DNA of 64,000 nt from an uncultured Methylophilaceae bacterium (GTDB taxonomy: Bacteria; Pseudomonadota; Gammaproteobacteria; Burkholderiales; Methylophilaceae). Within the stretch, counting starts at the first letter, position 1, and each line of letters starts with the position of its first letter. The notes under the pieces were generated by a model. That model was not told where the DNA came from. It saw only the letters and a list, made by a program, of their open reading frames with translations, and did no database searches. Position numbers and translations under genes: made by a program. The DNA is taken from NCBI GenBank assembly GCA_905618945.1, contig CAJQTF010000010.1:1-64000 (forward strand), written 5' to 3'. Below are positions 1-14,579 of the stretch, piece after piece.

Positions 1-3
1 TTT

Positions 4-645
4 CTAAATAACGCCGTAAGTATTTTGATATTTTTTAATCAATTCTAATTCATTAGTAAAGCCATTGGTTGTTTCTAAATATTTAATGATGTCTTCTAAA
101 TTAATAATTGAAATGACCGGGATAGAATATTTTCTAGCGATTTCCTGAGTTGCAGATAATGTATTTTTGCCTTTCTCTTGTCGGTCAATTGCAACGATAA
201 CCCCTGAAATTTTCGCCCCGTTATTATGTATTAGCTTATAAGACTCATTAATTGAAGTCCCAGCAGAAATAACATCATCAATAACTAATACATTACCTTT
301 TATTGATGAACCAATGATTTCGCCTCCTTCACCATGGTCTTTAGCTTCTTTTCTATTAAATGAATAGGGGACATTCTTACTTTTATTTGATAAAGCTATG
401 GACGAAGCACTAACAAGCGGAATCCCTTTGTAGGCTGGTCCAAAAATCATGTCAAATTCTATCTTTGTGTCTAAAATTTTATTAGCGTAGAATTCACCAA
501 GACGCTTAAGGCTTTCACCGTCGTTAAATGCACCTAAGTTGAAAAAATAAGGACTGTTGCGCCCTGCTTTGGTTAAAAAATCACCAAATTGCAACACTTT
601 TTTCTCTAGTGCAAATTCAATAAATAATGAAGTAGATGATGTCAT
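4..645 (-). CDS. pyrE: orotate phosphoribosyltransferase
   Basis: Full-length ORF; PRPP-binding motif VLVIDDVISAGTS and typical OPRTase N-terminus (FALEKKVLQFGDFLTKAGRNSPYFFNLG). Confidence 0.95.
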   Translation of the reverse strand: MTSSTSLFIEFALEKKVLQFGDFLTKAGRNSPYFFNLGAFNDGESLKRLGEFYANKILDTKIEFDMIFGPAYKGIPLVSASSIALSNKSKNVPYSFNRKEAKDHGEGGEIIGSSIKGNVLVIDDVISAGTSINESYKLIHNNGAKISGVIVAIDRQEKGKNTLSATQEIARKYSIPVISIINLEDIIKYLETTNGFTNELELIKKYQNTYGVI

Positions 646-663
646 ATTAAAAATAAATAATTT

Positions 664-1443
664 ATGAAGATTATAACCCTAAATTTAAATGGAATTCGCT
701 CAGCGTCAAGAAAAGGTTTTTATGATTGGCTTCCACGTCAAAAAGCAGACTTCGTTTGCCTTCAGGAATTGAAGGCCCATGAAGTTAATTTAGATGCCCA
801 AATGAAGTCTCCAAAAGGGTATTTTGGTAATTTTAGCTATGCAAATAAAAAAGGTTATAGTGGGGTCGGTATATATTCTAAAGAAAAACCTAATAAAGTT
901 GTTAACAAAATTGGCATTCCAGAGTTAGATAACGAAGGCCGCTATATTGAAATTGATTTAGATAAGATCATTATTATCTCAGTATATTTACCATCTGGTT
1001 CTAGTGGTGAAGAGAGACAGATATTTAAATATAAAGTCTTACATAAAATATTAGTGATATTGAAAAAGAAAATAAAATTAGGCAAAAATATCGTTGTTTG
1101 TGGAGATTTTAATATTGCTCATCACGAAATAGACTTAAAGAATTTTAAAGGGAATAAAAAAAATTCTGGGTTTTTACCGGAAGAAAGAGCTTGGCTTTCT
1201 CATTTGTTTTCAAAAGTAGGTTGGGTGGATGTGTATCGTAATCTATATCCTAATAAAGGGGAAGAGGGTTACACCTGGTGGAGTAATAGGGGGCAGGCTT
1301 GGACAAAGAATGTAGGATGGCGAATTGATTATCAAATTGCTAATCTTGAATTAGCAAAAAAAGCAAAAAAAGCAACGATATTAAAATCACAAAGATTTAG
1401 TGACCATGCACCTTTGACTATTACTTACGATGATTTTGATTGA
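664..1443 (+). CDS. xthA: exodeoxyribonuclease III
   Basis: Motifs MKIITLNLNGIRSA, LQELKA, GDFNIAHHEIDL, RFSDHAPLTI of the ExoIII/AP endonuclease family. Confidence 0.93.
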   Translation: MKIITLNLNGIRSASRKGFYDWLPRQKADFVCLQELKAHEVNLDAQMKSPKGYFGNFSYANKKGYSGVGIYSKEKPNKVVNKIGIPELDNEGRYIEIDLDKIIIISVYLPSGSSGEERQIFKYKVLHKILVILKKKIKLGKNIVVCGDFNIAHHEIDLKNFKGNKKNSGFLPEERAWLSHLFSKVGWVDVYRNLYPNKGEEGYTWWSNRGQAWTKNVGWRIDYQIANLELAKKAKKATILKSQRFSDHAPLTITYDDFD

Positions 1444-2666
1444 TTCCATGGAGCTATTTTAAATAGTAAAACCATTCCAGGAATAGCAATAAGGAAGCAA
1501 AATATAAAAAAGTGATACCACCCGAAAAATTCAACTAGATAACCAGTTGAAGCATTGGTAAATGTTCGGGGAACTGAAGCTAGGCTAGTAAATAATGCAA
1601 ATTGAGTTGCAGTATATTTTGGATGGGTGGTCTTTGCAATATAAGCAATAAAAGCAGTAGTCCCAAGACCCGCTGCAAAAAATTCCAAACCTACAGTAAT
1701 AGCTAAAATTAGATTGTTGTCCCCTGATAACGCAAGCCATGCAAAACTTAGTGTGGCAAACATTTGCATAAAACCAAATACCCACAAGGCCCTATTAATA
1801 CCTAGTTTAATCATCCAGATGCCGCCAGCTAGACCCCCAATAATACCAGGCCATAAGCCAGCATTTTTAGCGATTACACCTATTTCAGTCATTGAAAAAC
1901 CAAGATCTAAGTAAAATGGTGTAGCAAGGGCTGTTGCCATACTGTCACCAATTTTATATAGGAAAATGAAAAGCAAGATAAGAAAAGCTCCTTTAATTCC
2001 TTTACGATTTTTAAATTCTTTAAATGGTTCTATTACTGCTTCTTTTAGAGTTTTAGGAGTGCCATATTTTAAAATGGGCTCTTTAATTAATAGGGTCATA
2101 ACAATCCCTGGCAGCATAAATAATCCCGTAACTATAAAAACAAATTCCCAATCAAAAGAGTCAGCAAGTATTAATGCTAGAGATCCTGGGATAAGGCTAG
2201 AAATTTTATATGCATTAACATGAATAGCATTTCCGATTCCTAATTCGTAATCAGAAAGCAATTCTCTTCTATAAGCGTCTATTACAATATCTTGACTCGC
2301 GCTAAAAAAAGCAATAACAGTTGAGATTATTGCAACTACAGTTAATTGATTTCTGGGCTCTATGAATCCAAAACTACAAATGGTTGTTAAAAGCAAAAGT
2401 TGAAAAATAATCAACCAGCTTCTTCGCCGACCCATCCCAAATGAAAACCTATCAAAAAGAGGGGCCCAAATAAATTTCCAAGTAAAGGGGAATTGGATAA
2501 GTGCAAATAGGCCAATCGTTTTAAGATCCATCCCACTGCTGCTTAACCAAGCTGGCAGAAGGCTAATTAAAATAAATAATGGTAGGCCAGAAGTAAATCC
2601 TGTAAAAATGCAGATAAGCATTTTCTTTGTAAATAAATCACGCCAAATTATTGATGAATCTGACAT
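1425..2666 (-). CDS. ampG: MFS transporter, AmpG-like permease
   Basis: 12-TM hydrophobic pattern; AmpG-like motifs (FTSGLPL, GMGRRRSWLI, SQDIVIDAYRRELL). Confidence 0.8.
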   Translation of the reverse strand: MSDSSIIWRDLFTKKMLICIFTGFTSGLPLFILISLLPAWLSSSGMDLKTIGLFALIQFPFTWKFIWAPLFDRFSFGMGRRRSWLIIFQLLLLTTICSFGFIEPRNQLTVVAIISTVIAFFSASQDIVIDAYRRELLSDYELGIGNAIHVNAYKISSLIPGSLALILADSFDWEFVFIVTGLFMLPGIVMTLLIKEPILKYGTPKTLKEAVIEPFKEFKNRKGIKGAFLILLFIFLYKIGDSMATALATPFYLDLGFSMTEIGVIAKNAGLWPGIIGGLAGGIWMIKLGINRALWVFGFMQMFATLSFAWLALSGDNNLILAITVGLEFFAAGLGTTAFIAYIAKTTHPKYTATQFALFTSLASVPRTFTNASTGYLVEFFGWYHFFIFCFLIAIPGMVLLFKIAPWNQSKSS

Positions 2667-2673
2667 TTATGAG

Positions 2674-3273
2674 TTAACGATTTACCAAATTATATAGGGC
2701 AAGTGCGCCAAGTAAATTAGGAAAAAACCTTACTGACTTAGTATCAGTAAGAACCAATCGGTCAACAATTTTATATCTATTTAATTTACATAAATCATCA
2801 AAATCTTTAATTGTACAAAGGTGAACATTTGGAGTGTTAAACCATGAATAAGGCAATTCTTTTGATTTAGGCATCACTCCTTGGACTGATTGAATTCTAT
2901 CCCGCCAATATCCAAAATTTGGAAATGTGACGATTACTTGTTTTCCAACACGAAGCATTTCATTTAGGATTTCTTCAGTGTTATGCATAGATTGAATTGT
3001 TTTAGATAGGATCACAACATCAAATGAATCATCTTCAAATTCTGACAACCCTACTTCTAGATCTACTTGAAGAACATTGATTCCTGTTTTAAGTGACTTT
3101 AACCAGTTATCAGGATCTTTTTCAATTCCATATCCTGTTATATTCCTCTCTTTTTTAAGGTAATTTAATAATTCTCCATCTCCGCAACCTAGGTCAAGAA
3201 CTTTTGAGTTAGGTTTAACCCAATTAGCTATAATCGGAAAGTCATATCTATAGTTATTTTTATTCAATTTCAT
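2674..3273 (-). CDS. metW: MetW-family methyltransferase-like methionine biosynthesis protein
   Basis: SAM-binding motif [12 protein letters not shown]; ends overlap with met[12 protein letters not shown] typical of MetW. Confidence 0.92.
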   Translation of the reverse strand: MKLNKNNYRYDFPIIANWVKPNSKVLDLGCGDGELLNYLKKERNITGYGIEKDPDNWLKSLKTGINVLQVDLEVGLSEFEDDSFDVVILSKTIQSMHNTEEILNEMLRVGKQVIVTFPNFGYWRDRIQSVQGVMPKSKELPYSWFNTPNVHLCTIKDFDDLCKLNRYKIVDRLVLTDTKSVRFFPNLLGALALYNLVNR

Positions 3274-4394
3274 AGCATGCTATTGAAGTAAGATTTTAAA
3301 ATTGTATGATACCTGGGCTCTTCCATTAAAAAAGCATCATGTCCGCTAGTCGCTGTAATTTCTGCATATTTGACATCAATATTATTATCTAAAAGTGCCT
3401 TAACAATTTCTTTAGATCTACCAGGTGAAAATCGCCAATCACTAGTAAAGGAAATAACTAGAAATTTGGATTTGATTTTTTTGAAAACTTTACTAAGATT
3501 TCGCTTGCTTCCATTTGAAGGATCATAATAATCCAAAGCTTTTGTCATTCTAATGTAGGTGTTTGCGTCAAATTCTTTTGCAAATTTATCCCCTTGATAG
3601 TTTAGGTATGATTCAATTTCAAATTCTGTCTTAAAATCATACTGATAATTTTTATTTTTCAATTTTCTACCAAATTTTGATTCCATTACATCATCTGATA
3701 AATAGGTTATATGTCCAAGCATCCTTGCTATTCTTAGACCCCTTCTCGGCGGTGTATTTGTTTCGTAATAATTACCTGTATTAAAGTCCGGATCTGTAAT
3801 AATGGATTGCCTTGCAACCTCATTAAAAGCAATATTTTGCGCAGTAAGATTAGGTGCTGCAGCTATTACAACAGCATGTTTGATTTTTTCAGGAAATCTT
3901 ATAGCCCACTGAATTACTTGCATTCCACCAAGACTACCTCCAACGACTCCTGCTAGCTTTGAAATATTTAAAGATGTTATTAAAGCTTCATGAGAATTTA
4001 CCCAATCTTCAACTGTTACAATTGGAAAATCAGCTCCCCATGGTTTTTTTGTTTGTTTGTTGATAGATTTAGGCCCTGAGCTGCCATCACTTCCACCTAA
4101 ATTATTAATACCAATGACAAAGAATTTATTTGTATCTAAAGGTTTATTTGGCCCAATAAGATTATCCCACCATCCAGGACATTTATCTTTTGATGAATAC
4201 CTCCCAGCTAAATGATGATTGCCAGTAAGCGCATGGCATACTAGAACAGCATTATCTTTTTTTTTGTTAAGAGTTCCATACGTTTCATATATTAAATTAT
4301 ATTCTTTTAATATTTTCCCACTTTGAAGCCTTAAAGGATTTAAGGATTTAAAGATTTCTGGTTTAACAATACCAATATTTTTCTTTAATGTCAT
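3270..4394 (-). CDS. metX: homoserine O-acyltransferase
   Basis: Alpha/beta hydrolase fold with GGSLGGMQ nucleophile elbow; adjacent metW. Confidence 0.94.
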   Translation of the reverse strand: MTLKKNIGIVKPEIFKSLNPLRLQSGKILKEYNLIYETYGTLNKKKDNAVLVCHALTGNHHLAGRYSSKDKCPGWWDNLIGPNKPLDTNKFFVIGINNLGGSDGSSGPKSINKQTKKPWGADFPIVTVEDWVNSHEALITSLNISKLAGVVGGSLGGMQVIQWAIRFPEKIKHAVVIAAAPNLTAQNIAFNEVARQSIITDPDFNTGNYYETNTPPRRGLRIARMLGHITYLSDDVMESKFGRKLKNKNYQYDFKTEFEIESYLNYQGDKFAKEFDANTYIRMTKALDYYDPSNGSKRNLSKVFKKIKSKFLVISFTSDWRFSPGRSKEIVKALLDNNIDVKYAEITATSGHDAFLMEEPRYHTILKSYFNSML

Positions 4395-4428
4395 TGACGA
4401 ATTATACTATCGAGTGTTGATTAAAACA

Positions 4429-5280
4429 TTAAATTTTAATTTTTCCAGATGTAGCTCTGATAATTCCATTAAGATCCTCATTATGTGTAATTTTTGTGAA
4501 ATTATTATCTAAAAATAATTGATGAATTTTTTTATATTGATTATAACCATGCTCAATATATAACGTTCCATTTGGTTTTAAAAAATTAGGACTAGTTTTT
4601 ATAATTTCTATTATATCTGCATAGCCTTTCTGCGCTGAAATTAAAGCTTCTCGTGGCTCATGAAGAAGACCTTCATCTTTTAAATGAGGATCAGATTTAT
4701 CAATATAAGGAGGGTTACTTACAATTACTTCAAATTGCTTTTTTGGAATTTTGGTAAACCAATCACTTTGTATAACTGAAATATTTTTGAGTTTGTGACG
4801 CAAAATATTTTTTTTTGCAATATTAATAGCATTTAATGAAATATCACTAAGCAATATAGTGGAATTTTTAAATTTATTTCCAAGAGCAATCCCAATTGCA
4901 CCTGAGCCAGTCCCTAAATCAAGAATATTGATTTTTTCTTGCTCGTCATATTGGTGAATAATTAAATCAACTAATAACTCAGTATCCTGTCTTGGAATAA
5001 GAACATTCGGGGTTACATGAAGATCCATATCATAGAATTTCCACTCTTTAAAAATGTATGCAAGTGGCTTGCGGGATATTCGAGCCGATACAAAATTCAT
5101 TATTTTTTTAATTTTATTGGCCTCAATAGGCAAATCAAAATTTTTAATTAAATACGCATGCTTTACTTTGAGAGCATGTTCGAGAATAAACCTTGATTCA
5201 ATGTCTGCTTCACGGAGAGTAAGGTCAAGATGTTTAGATAATAATTTACGAATTTCTAGATTTAGTTCTTGAATAATCAT
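4429..5280 (-). CDS. prmC: peptide chain release factor N5-glutamine methyltransferase
   Basis: NPPYI catalytic motif, ILDLGTGSGAIGIALG, RQDTELLVD; adjacent to prfA. Confidence 0.95.
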   Translation of the reverse strand: MIIQELNLEIRKLLSKHLDLTLREADIESRFILEHALKVKHAYLIKNFDLPIEANKIKKIMNFVSARISRKPLAYIFKEWKFYDMDLHVTPNVLIPRQDTELLVDLIIHQYDEQEKINILDLGTGSGAIGIALGNKFKNSTILLSDISLNAINIAKKNILRHKLKNISVIQSDWFTKIPKKQFEVIVSNPPYIDKSDPHLKDEGLLHEPREALISAQKGYADIIEIIKTSPNFLKPNGTLYIEHGYNQYKKIHQLFLDNNFTKITHNEDLNGIIRATSGKIKI

Positions 5281-5319
5281 AAGGCTATAAGTATCAGAAA
5301 ATAAATTTTATAAGATTCT

Positions 5320-6399
5320 TTAACCTTCATCAAGTTGAGCTAATAAGTCTGCTTGATGTTCTGAATTAAGTGCCTCAATCAGTGAATTTAGATCACCATC
5401 CATTATCAAATCAATTTTATATAAAGTTAAATTTATTCGATGATCTGTAATCCTACCTTGGGGAAAATTATAGGTTCTTATTCTTTCACTTCTATCACCG
5501 CTTCCAATTAAGCTTTTTCTTTCAGATGCAATTTTTGATTCTTGTTCCTGAATTTGACCAGCTTTAATTTTAGCTGCTAAGACACTCATTGCTTGAGCTT
5601 TATTTCTATGTTGTGATCTATCATCTTGACACTCAACAACAATGCCGGAAGGTAAATGAGTGATTCTAACTGCTGAGTCAGTTTTATTAATATGCTGTCC
5701 GCCTGCACCTGAAGCTCGATAAGTATCAATTCTGATATCAGCTGGATTTATATCTACATCAATAATTTCATCTGCTTCTGGCAAAATTGCAACTGTACAT
5801 GCTGAGGTATGAATTCGTCCTTGAGTTTCAGTATCAGGAACTCTTTGAACCCGATGACCACCTGATTCAAATTTAAGTTTTGAGTAAGCTCCTGCACCAT
5901 TAATTTTAGCAATAACTTCCTTGTACCCACCAACTTCGGCCTCATTGGCAGAAATTATTTCTAATTGCCAGCGCATTCTTTCTACAAACCGGGTATACAT
6001 TCTAAAAATATCGCCTACAAATAAAGCTGATTCATCTCCACCTGCCCCCGCTCTTATTTCAAGAAAAATATTTTTCTCGTCATTAAGGTCTTTTGGTATG
6101 AGTAATACTTGTAATTCTTTTTCAATTCTCTCTAATTGTTCTTTTCCATTATCAATTTCTGATTGAGCAAAAGCTTTCATTTCTGGATCAGTAAGCATTT
6201 CTCTGGCATCTTCAATATCTTTATCGAACTTTAAATAATCTTTATAGATATCGACAACAGGCAATATATCGGAATGTTCTTTAGATATTTTTTTGAATCT
6301 TTCCATGTCTTTTGTAGCGCCTTCTTGACTGAGCTCCCCGTTGAGTTCTTCAATTCTCTTAGACAGGTTGCTTAACTTATTTTGCATTGATGATTTCAT
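5320..6399 (-). CDS. prfA: peptide chain release factor 1
   Basis: GGQ motif ([24 protein letters not shown]) and [13 protein letters not shown]. Confidence 0.97.
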   Translation of the reverse strand: MKSSMQNKLSNLSKRIEELNGELSQEGATKDMERFKKISKEHSDILPVVDIYKDYLKFDKDIEDAREMLTDPEMKAFAQSEIDNGKEQLERIEKELQVLLIPKDLNDEKNIFLEIRAGAGGDESALFVGDIFRMYTRFVERMRWQLEIISANEAEVGGYKEVIAKINGAGAYSKLKFESGGHRVQRVPDTETQGRIHTSACTVAILPEADEIIDVDINPADIRIDTYRASGAGGQHINKTDSAVRITHLPSGIVVECQDDRSQHRNKAQAMSVLAAKIKAGQIQEQESKIASERKSLIGSGDRSERIRTYNFPQGRITDHRINLTLYKIDLIMDGDLNSLIEALNSEHQADLLAQLDEG

Positions 6400-6406
6400 T
6401 AGTATC

Positions 6407-7651
6407 TTATTCTTTTAGGTTGTAAATTTTTTTTAGTAATTCTGAAATTTCTTTCGTTTCGTTTGCCGCAGAGTCATTTAATGCCTTTGTTGGGTGGTGT
6501 AAAAATTTATTTGATAAATTATTACTGAGGGATTCTAAAGTTTCGTCAATGGATTTGCCACTCTTTAATTGTTTTTTTGCTTTATCAATTTCTTTTAATC
6601 TATTTTCTTCAAACTGATTCCTTAAAGATACGATTGTTGGACTAGCTTTTTTCTTATTACTATTTTGATAAAAAATACTAACTTTGTTTTCAATAATTAT
6701 TTGAGCATCCTTAACAGCATCAACTCTGTTACTAATACCTTTTTGAGCAATTTGCGCTAACTCATCAAGTGTATACAAAAAGATATCATTTAATTTTGAT
6801 ACCTCAGGCTCAATATCTCTTGGAATTGCAAGATCAATTAATAGCATGGGCTTATGCTTCCTAATTTTGATAGCCCTTTCGATCATTCCAAGCCCAATGA
6901 CTGGTAATTGGCTCCCAGTGCAGCTGATTACAATATCATAATTATGTAATTGAGCATTAATTTCCCCAAGCAGACATGTTTCAGCACTTATTTTTTTTGC
7001 TAAATTTTTACCGCGAGAGATAGACCTATTTGCAATTGTAATACCTTTTGGTTGGTGGCTATTAAAATACTTAGCAATTAATTCTGTCATTTCGCCTGCC
7101 CCAACAAAAATAATTTTGGTTTGGTTGATATCTCCAAATATTTTTTTTGCAAGTGAGAAGGCTGAAGAGGCTATAGTTGTATTACTTGCACCAATTTTTG
7201 TTTTAGATCTTATTTCTTTAGCTGCTTCAAATACAGTTTGAAAAAAATGAGATAAAAATTTACCTTGCGTACCGGCGTAATCAGAAATTTTTGCAGCTTG
7301 TTTCATTTGTCCTAGGATTTGAGTTTCCCCTAAAAACATACTATCTAATCCAGAAGCAACTCGGTATGAGTGAGTTAGAGCCTCATGATTGTTGTAATGG
7401 TATAAATGTTTTTTTAATTGCGATAATTTTATATGGTGATAATCTGCAAGCCATTGGTAAACAATTTTTATTTTTGGCCCATTAAAATAAATTTCGGTTC
7501 TATTACATGTTGAAAGAATAGCAACTTGACTCACTTTTTTACTCTTAAGGTCAATAAGCGCATTACTTATTTGATCTGAATGAAAGACGAACCTCTCCCT
7601 CAAGCTTAATGGGGCTGTCTTATGATTTAATCCTATTATATTTAAATTCAT
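6407..7651 (-). CDS. hemA: glutamyl-tRNA reductase
   Basis: [45 protein letters not shown] motifs. Confidence 0.97.
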   Translation of the reverse strand: MNLNIIGLNHKTAPLSLRERFVFHSDQISNALIDLKSKKVSQVAILSTCNRTEIYFNGPKIKIVYQWLADYHHIKLSQLKKHLYHYNNHEALTHSYRVASGLDSMFLGETQILGQMKQAAKISDYAGTQGKFLSHFFQTVFEAAKEIRSKTKIGASNTTIASSAFSLAKKIFGDINQTKIIFVGAGEMTELIAKYFNSHQPKGITIANRSISRGKNLAKKISAETCLLGEINAQLHNYDIVISCTGSQLPVIGLGMIERAIKIRKHKPMLLIDLAIPRDIEPEVSKLNDIFLYTLDELAQIAQKGISNRVDAVKDAQIIIENKVSIFYQNSNKKKASPTIVSLRNQFEENRLKEIDKAKKQLKSGKSIDETLESLSNNLSNKFLHHPTKALNDSAANETKEISELLKKIYNLKE

Positions 7652-7695
7652 CTTAATTTAATTCGCTCACGTTATCTCTATTTAATCAAAAAAGG

Positions 7696-7713
7696 GTAAA
7701 ATATGCATTTTAC
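7696..7713. promoter_or_regulatory. Inverted repeat GTAAAAT-ATGC-ATTTTAC in the hemA/rpe divergent intergenic region
   Basis: 7-bp arms with 4-nt centre read directly; function unknown. Confidence 0.35.
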
Positions 7714-7747
7714 AATAATAAACACAATTTTTTAGGATCATAAGCAT

Positions 7748-8446
7748 ATGGATAAAACATTTAGAATTGCCCCTAGCATTCTCTCAGCTAATTTTTCAAA
7801 ATTAGGACAGGAAATAAATGATGTAATTTCATCCGGTGCTGATATTGTGCATTTTGATGTAATGGATAATCATTATGTACCAAATCTGACTATTGGCCCA
7901 TTAGTATGTGAGGCGATAAGACCGATAACTGATGCAATTATAGATGTGCATTTAATGGTAAAGCCTGTAGATAGGATTATCCCTGATTTTGCTAAAGCGG
8001 GAGCTAATATTATAACGTTTCATCCAGAAGGTTCAGACCATATTGATAGAAGTTTGTCTTTAGTAAGAGAGAGTGGATGTAAATCTGGCTTGGTGTTTAA
8101 TCCTGCTACGCCATTAGAATATTTAGACCATGTGATGGATAAAATTGATATGGTGTTGTTGATGTCGGTAAATCCTGGCTTTGGTGGGCAAAAGTTTATT
8201 CCAGAGACGCTTAATAAACTTAGAATGGCTAGAAAAAAAATTGATGAGTATACTCAAAAAACTGGTCGTGAAATATGGTTGGAAGTTGATGGAGGAGTAA
8301 ACGTAGACAATATTGCTGAAATTGCTAAAGCGGGGGCAGATACTTTTGTTGCTGGGTCAGCAATTTTTAAAGCTGCTAATGATGAGGATCCAAACCGCTA
8401 TGATACTGTTGTTCAATCATTAAGAGCTTCTTTATCAAAAGCTTAA
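7748..8446 (+). CDS. rpe: ribulose-phosphate 3-epimerase
   Basis: [48 protein letters not shown]. Confidence 0.97.
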   Translation: MDKTFRIAPSILSANFSKLGQEINDVISSGADIVHFDVMDNHYVPNLTIGPLVCEAIRPITDAIIDVHLMVKPVDRIIPDFAKAGANIITFHPEGSDHIDRSLSLVRESGCKSGLVFNPATPLEYLDHVMDKIDMVLLMSVNPGFGGQKFIPETLNKLRMARKKIDEYTQKTGREIWLEVDGGVNVDNIAEIAKAGADTFVAGSAIFKAANDEDPNRYDTVVQSLRASLSKA

Positions 8447-8447
8447 T

Positions 8448-9116
8448 TTGAAAAAATTTAATAATATAAAAAGTATTTTTTTTGACTTAGATGGCACATT
8501 ATTTGATACTGCACCAGAGTTATGTTTTGCAACAAACCAAATGTTAAAAGATATTGATTTGCAAGAGTTGGAAAACGATATTATTACAAGCTTTATTGGT
8601 AATGGTGCAGATAATTTAATTAGAAAAGCAATTTCATACTCATCTAAGCAAAATCCCGAAGCTTTATTTAAAAAAGCTAGAAAATTATTTGATAAATATT
8701 ATATTTTAAATGCTGCACAAAGTTTGCCTTATGATGGAGTAGAGGAAACACTAATGAAGCTTAAAAAGAAGAAATTAAGTCTAGCTTGCGTTACAAATAA
8801 ACCAGAAATTTATACTCATGCTATCCTTGAAAAATCAGGGCTAATTTCTTATTTAGATTTAGTTGTATCTGGCGATACAGTTATTAGAAAGAAACCAGAT
8901 CCTATGCCTCTTCAATACAGTTGTGATAAGTTAAAATTAGAACCAAATCAGGTAATAATGGTTGGAGATTCATGTAATGATATTGAAGCAGGGTTTTCTG
9001 CAGGCACTTACGTAATCACTGTCCCTTACGGATACCAATATGGACAATCAATTGAATCTGATAAAGTAGATTTTGCAATAAAAAATTTAAATGATTTGGT
9101 AACAATAATAAATTAA
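8448..9116 (+). CDS. gph: phosphoglycolate phosphatase (HAD family), TTG start
   Basis: FFDLDGTLFDT, VTNKPE, MVGDSCNDIEAG HAD motifs; between rpe and trpE. Confidence 0.9.
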   Translation: MKKFNNIKSIFFDLDGTLFDTAPELCFATNQMLKDIDLQELENDIITSFIGNGADNLIRKAISYSSKQNPEALFKKARKLFDKYYILNAAQSLPYDGVEETLMKLKKKKLSLACVTNKPEIYTHAILEKSGLISYLDLVVSGDTVIRKKPDPMPLQYSCDKLKLEPNQVIMVGDSCNDIEAGFSAGTYVITVPYGYQYGQSIESDKVDFAIKNLNDLVTIIN

Positions 9117-9120
9117 GAAA

Positions 9121-10617
9121 ATGTTTACTACTCTTACAAAAGAACAATTTGAGGCATATAAAGAACAAGGATTTAATAGAATACCTTTAGTTCTAGAAAG
9201 CTTTGCAGATTTAGATACACCCCTTTCAGTTTATGCAAAATTAGCAAACCAACCATATAGTTATTTATTAGAATCAGTTGAGGGCGGAGATAAATTCGGA
9301 CGGTATTCAATAATTGGCCTTCCGTCTAAATTGAGAATACAAATAAATGACAATAGAATTTTAGTTCTTCAGGGCGATAAAATAAAAAAAGAGATTAACG
9401 ATGAAAACCCATTAGATTTTATCGATAACTTCATGGCCAATTTTAAAGTCCCTACTGATTTAGATTTACCAAGATATTCCGGAGGCCTTGCAGGTTATTT
9501 TGGATATGAAACTATTAAATATATTGAGCCAAAGTTATGTAAAAACTTTGTGGAGGATAAGTTAGACTTACCTGACATTTTGTTAATGCTTTCAGATGAG
9601 ATTGTAGTATTTGATAATATATCTGGGACATTATTTATTATTAATTATGTTGACCCTTCAATTCCTGATGCCTATGAATTAGGCTTAAAGAATCTTCAAG
9701 CATTAGTAGGTAAATTACAATCTGGCCCTTCACCTTTTGCATCTTTTGAAAGTGCTGATTCTGATAATAAAAAATTATCTGAAGTAGTATCAGAATTTGG
9801 AGAAAATCAATTCAAGGTGGCAGTGGACAAAGCTAAGCAATATATTTTTGATGGCGATATTATGCAAGTAGTCTTGTCCCAGAGAATGACTAAGTCTTTT
9901 GAATCAAACCCCTTATCTTTGTATCGGACTCTCCGGAGCTTAAACCCATCTCCTTATATGTTTTTTTATCACATGGGCGATCATTATGTAGTTGGAGCAT
10001 CTCCTGAAATTCTAGTCACTTTGGTTGGTGAGAAAGTTACTGTAAGACCGATTGCAGGAACAAGGCCAAGGGGTAAAGATGAGTCTGAAGATATCCAATT
10101 CGAAAAAGATTTATTAGCAGACCCAAAAGAAATTGCGGAGCATGTTCAATTAATGGATTTAGGTAGAAATGATGTAGGAAGAGTTGCAAAAATAGGCACT
10201 GTAAATGTTACAGATAGTATGATAATAGAGAAGTACTCCCATGTAATGCATATTGTTTCTAATGTTGAAGGCGTGATTAAAAATAAATTATCTGCAATAG
10301 ATGTTCTAAAGGCTTCATTCCCAGCTGGAACTGTTAGTGGGGCACCAAAAGTTAGAGCGATGGAAATTATTAATGAATTAGAAGACACTAAGAGAGGAGT
10401 TTACTCAGGGGCTGTAGGCTATCTCGGATTTGATGGAGATATGAATGTTGCAATTGCAATTAGAACTGCAGTTATTAAAGATAATGTACTTTATGTTCAA
10501 GCAGGTGCAGGTATAGTAGCCGATTCAGTACCTAAAAATGAATGGGTAGAAACGCAAAATAAAGCAAAAGCAATTTTAAAGGCATCAGAGTTAGTTCAAT
10601 CTGGCCAAAGCGAGTAA
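9121..10617 (+). CDS. trpE: anthranilate synthase component I
   Basis: Chorismate-binding motifs ([37 protein letters not shown]). Confidence 0.97.
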   Translation: MFTTLTKEQFEAYKEQGFNRIPLVLESFADLDTPLSVYAKLANQPYSYLLESVEGGDKFGRYSIIGLPSKLRIQINDNRILVLQGDKIKKEINDENPLDFIDNFMANFKVPTDLDLPRYSGGLAGYFGYETIKYIEPKLCKNFVEDKLDLPDILLMLSDEIVVFDNISGTLFIINYVDPSIPDAYELGLKNLQALVGKLQSGPSPFASFESADSDNKKLSEVVSEFGENQFKVAVDKAKQYIFDGDIMQVVLSQRMTKSFESNPLSLYRTLRSLNPSPYMFFYHMGDHYVVGASPEILVTLVGEKVTVRPIAGTRPRGKDESEDIQFEKDLLADPKEIAEHVQLMDLGRNDVGRVAKIGTVNVTDSMIIEKYSHVMHIVSNVEGVIKNKLSAIDVLKASFPAGTVSGAPKVRAMEIINELEDTKRGVYSGAVGYLGFDGDMNVAIAIRTAVIKDNVLYVQAGAGIVADSVPKNEWVETQNKAKAILKASELVQSGQSE

Positions 10618-10622
10618 AAAAA

Positions 10623-11192
10623 ATGATAGTGATGATAGATAATTATGATTCTTTTACTTACAATCTTGTACAGTATTTCTCTGAACTTGGGCAAGAGGTT
10701 GTTGTGCACAGAAATGATCAAATAACTATTGATCAAATAAAAAAACTAAATCCTAATTATATAGTTCTTTCTCCTGGCCCTTGTACGCCTAAAGAGGCTG
10801 GTATCTCATTAGAGGTAGTTGATTTTTTTAAAGGAAAAATTCCAATATTAGGTGTCTGTCTTGGGCATCAAACAATTGGACAAGCATTCGGAGGAAAAAT
10901 TATTCATGCAAAAACTATCATGCATGGGAAAACATCTGAGATTTATCATAATAATGAAGGAGTATTTAAAAATATCAAAAGTCCGTTTATTTCTACGCGA
11001 TATCATTCTTTGGTTGTTGAGAGAGCTTCTTGTCCTGAATGTTTTGATATAACTTCTTGGACTGACGACGATGAAATTATGGGGATCAAACACAAAACTA
11101 TGCCCATCGAAGGAGTTCAATTTCATCCTGAATCTATTTTGAGTCAATATGGACACGACTTATTACGAAACTTTTTAGAAAATAATGGTTAA
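10623..11192 (+). CDS. trpG: anthranilate synthase component II (glutamine amidotransferase)
   Basis: Class I GATase motifs [26 protein letters not shown]. Confidence 0.97.
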   Translation: MIVMIDNYDSFTYNLVQYFSELGQEVVVHRNDQITIDQIKKLNPNYIVLSPGPCTPKEAGISLEVVDFFKGKIPILGVCLGHQTIGQAFGGKIIHAKTIMHGKTSEIYHNNEGVFKNIKSPFISTRYHSLVVERASCPECFDITSWTDDDEIMGIKHKTMPIEGVQFHPESILSQYGHDLLRNFLENNG

Positions 11193-12199
11193 ACAATTTA
11201 AAATATTTTTAAGCTCTTTGCTGAAGGGGGAAAATTTATCTTCATCGGAGATGCAGTCTTTAATGACTCTTATTATGACTGGAGAATTAAGTTCTGCTCA
11301 AATAGCTAGTTGTATTGTTGCAATGCAAATCAAAGGCGAAACTCCAGATGAGATTGCAGCAGCAGCATCTGTTATGCGAGAACATGCTAATAAAGTAATT
11401 GTAGATGATTATAAATACCTTATAGACACCTGTGGAACAGGAGGGGATAGCTTACAAACATTTAATGTGTCGACTTTAAGTGCAATTATAGCTGCATCTG
11501 CTGGTGCTAAAGTTGCTAAACATGGAGGCAGGTCAGTTTCATCAAAGTGCGGTAGTGCTGATGTTTTAGAAGCCTTAGGGGTTAATGTAAATTTAGATCA
11601 TAAAAGATTAGGCCATTTGGTTGATGCTATTGGAATTGGTTTTATGTTTGCTCCTAATTACCATCCAGCCATGAAATATGTTGCTCCAGTTAGAAAGGAG
11701 TTGGAAATTAGAACTATCTTTAATTTACTTGGACCTTTAACTAATCCAGCTTCTGCTAAAAGACAAATTGTAGGTGTTTATAGTAAAGAGCTAACTATTA
11801 CTTTTGCAAAAGTATTACAAAAACTTGGTAGCGAACATGTGCTTGTAGTTCATGGCGACGATGGTATGGATGAGATTTCTATAACAGGAAAGACTTATAT
11901 TGCTGAATTAAAAGATAATGTTATTAAGGAATATACTATTCAGCCTTCTGAATTTAAATTAAGGGAAGGTAGCTTGAAAGATATTATTGTCGAAGACCCA
12001 GCGCATTCAAAAAAAATGATTCTTGAAATTTTAAATGGAAAACTTTCTGTGGGTAGGGATATTGCATTGATAAATGCAGGTGCTGCTATATATATAAGCG
12101 GGCTTGCAAATGATATAAATTCTGGAATTACTATTGCTGCAGATATGATTGATCAAGGGAAGGCAATGGAAAAATTAAATCAACTAATAACTTCATCAA

Positions 12200-12207
<8 letters not shown>
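11185..12207 (+). CDS. trpD: anthranilate phosphoribosyltransferase
   Basis: [38 protein letters not shown]. Confidence 0.97.
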
Positions 12208-14572
<2,365 letters not shown>

Positions 14573-14579
14573 CTAAAGT

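Noticed and set aside
1585-2223. Small ORFs on either strand inside the ampG-like gene (and similar 60-100 aa ORFs throughout the track)
   Set aside because: They lie wholly within well-supported genes, lack recognisable motifs and are expected by chance.
9117-9120. trp leader peptide/attenuator before trpE
   Set aside because: Only 4 nt between gph and trpE; no room for an attenuator.
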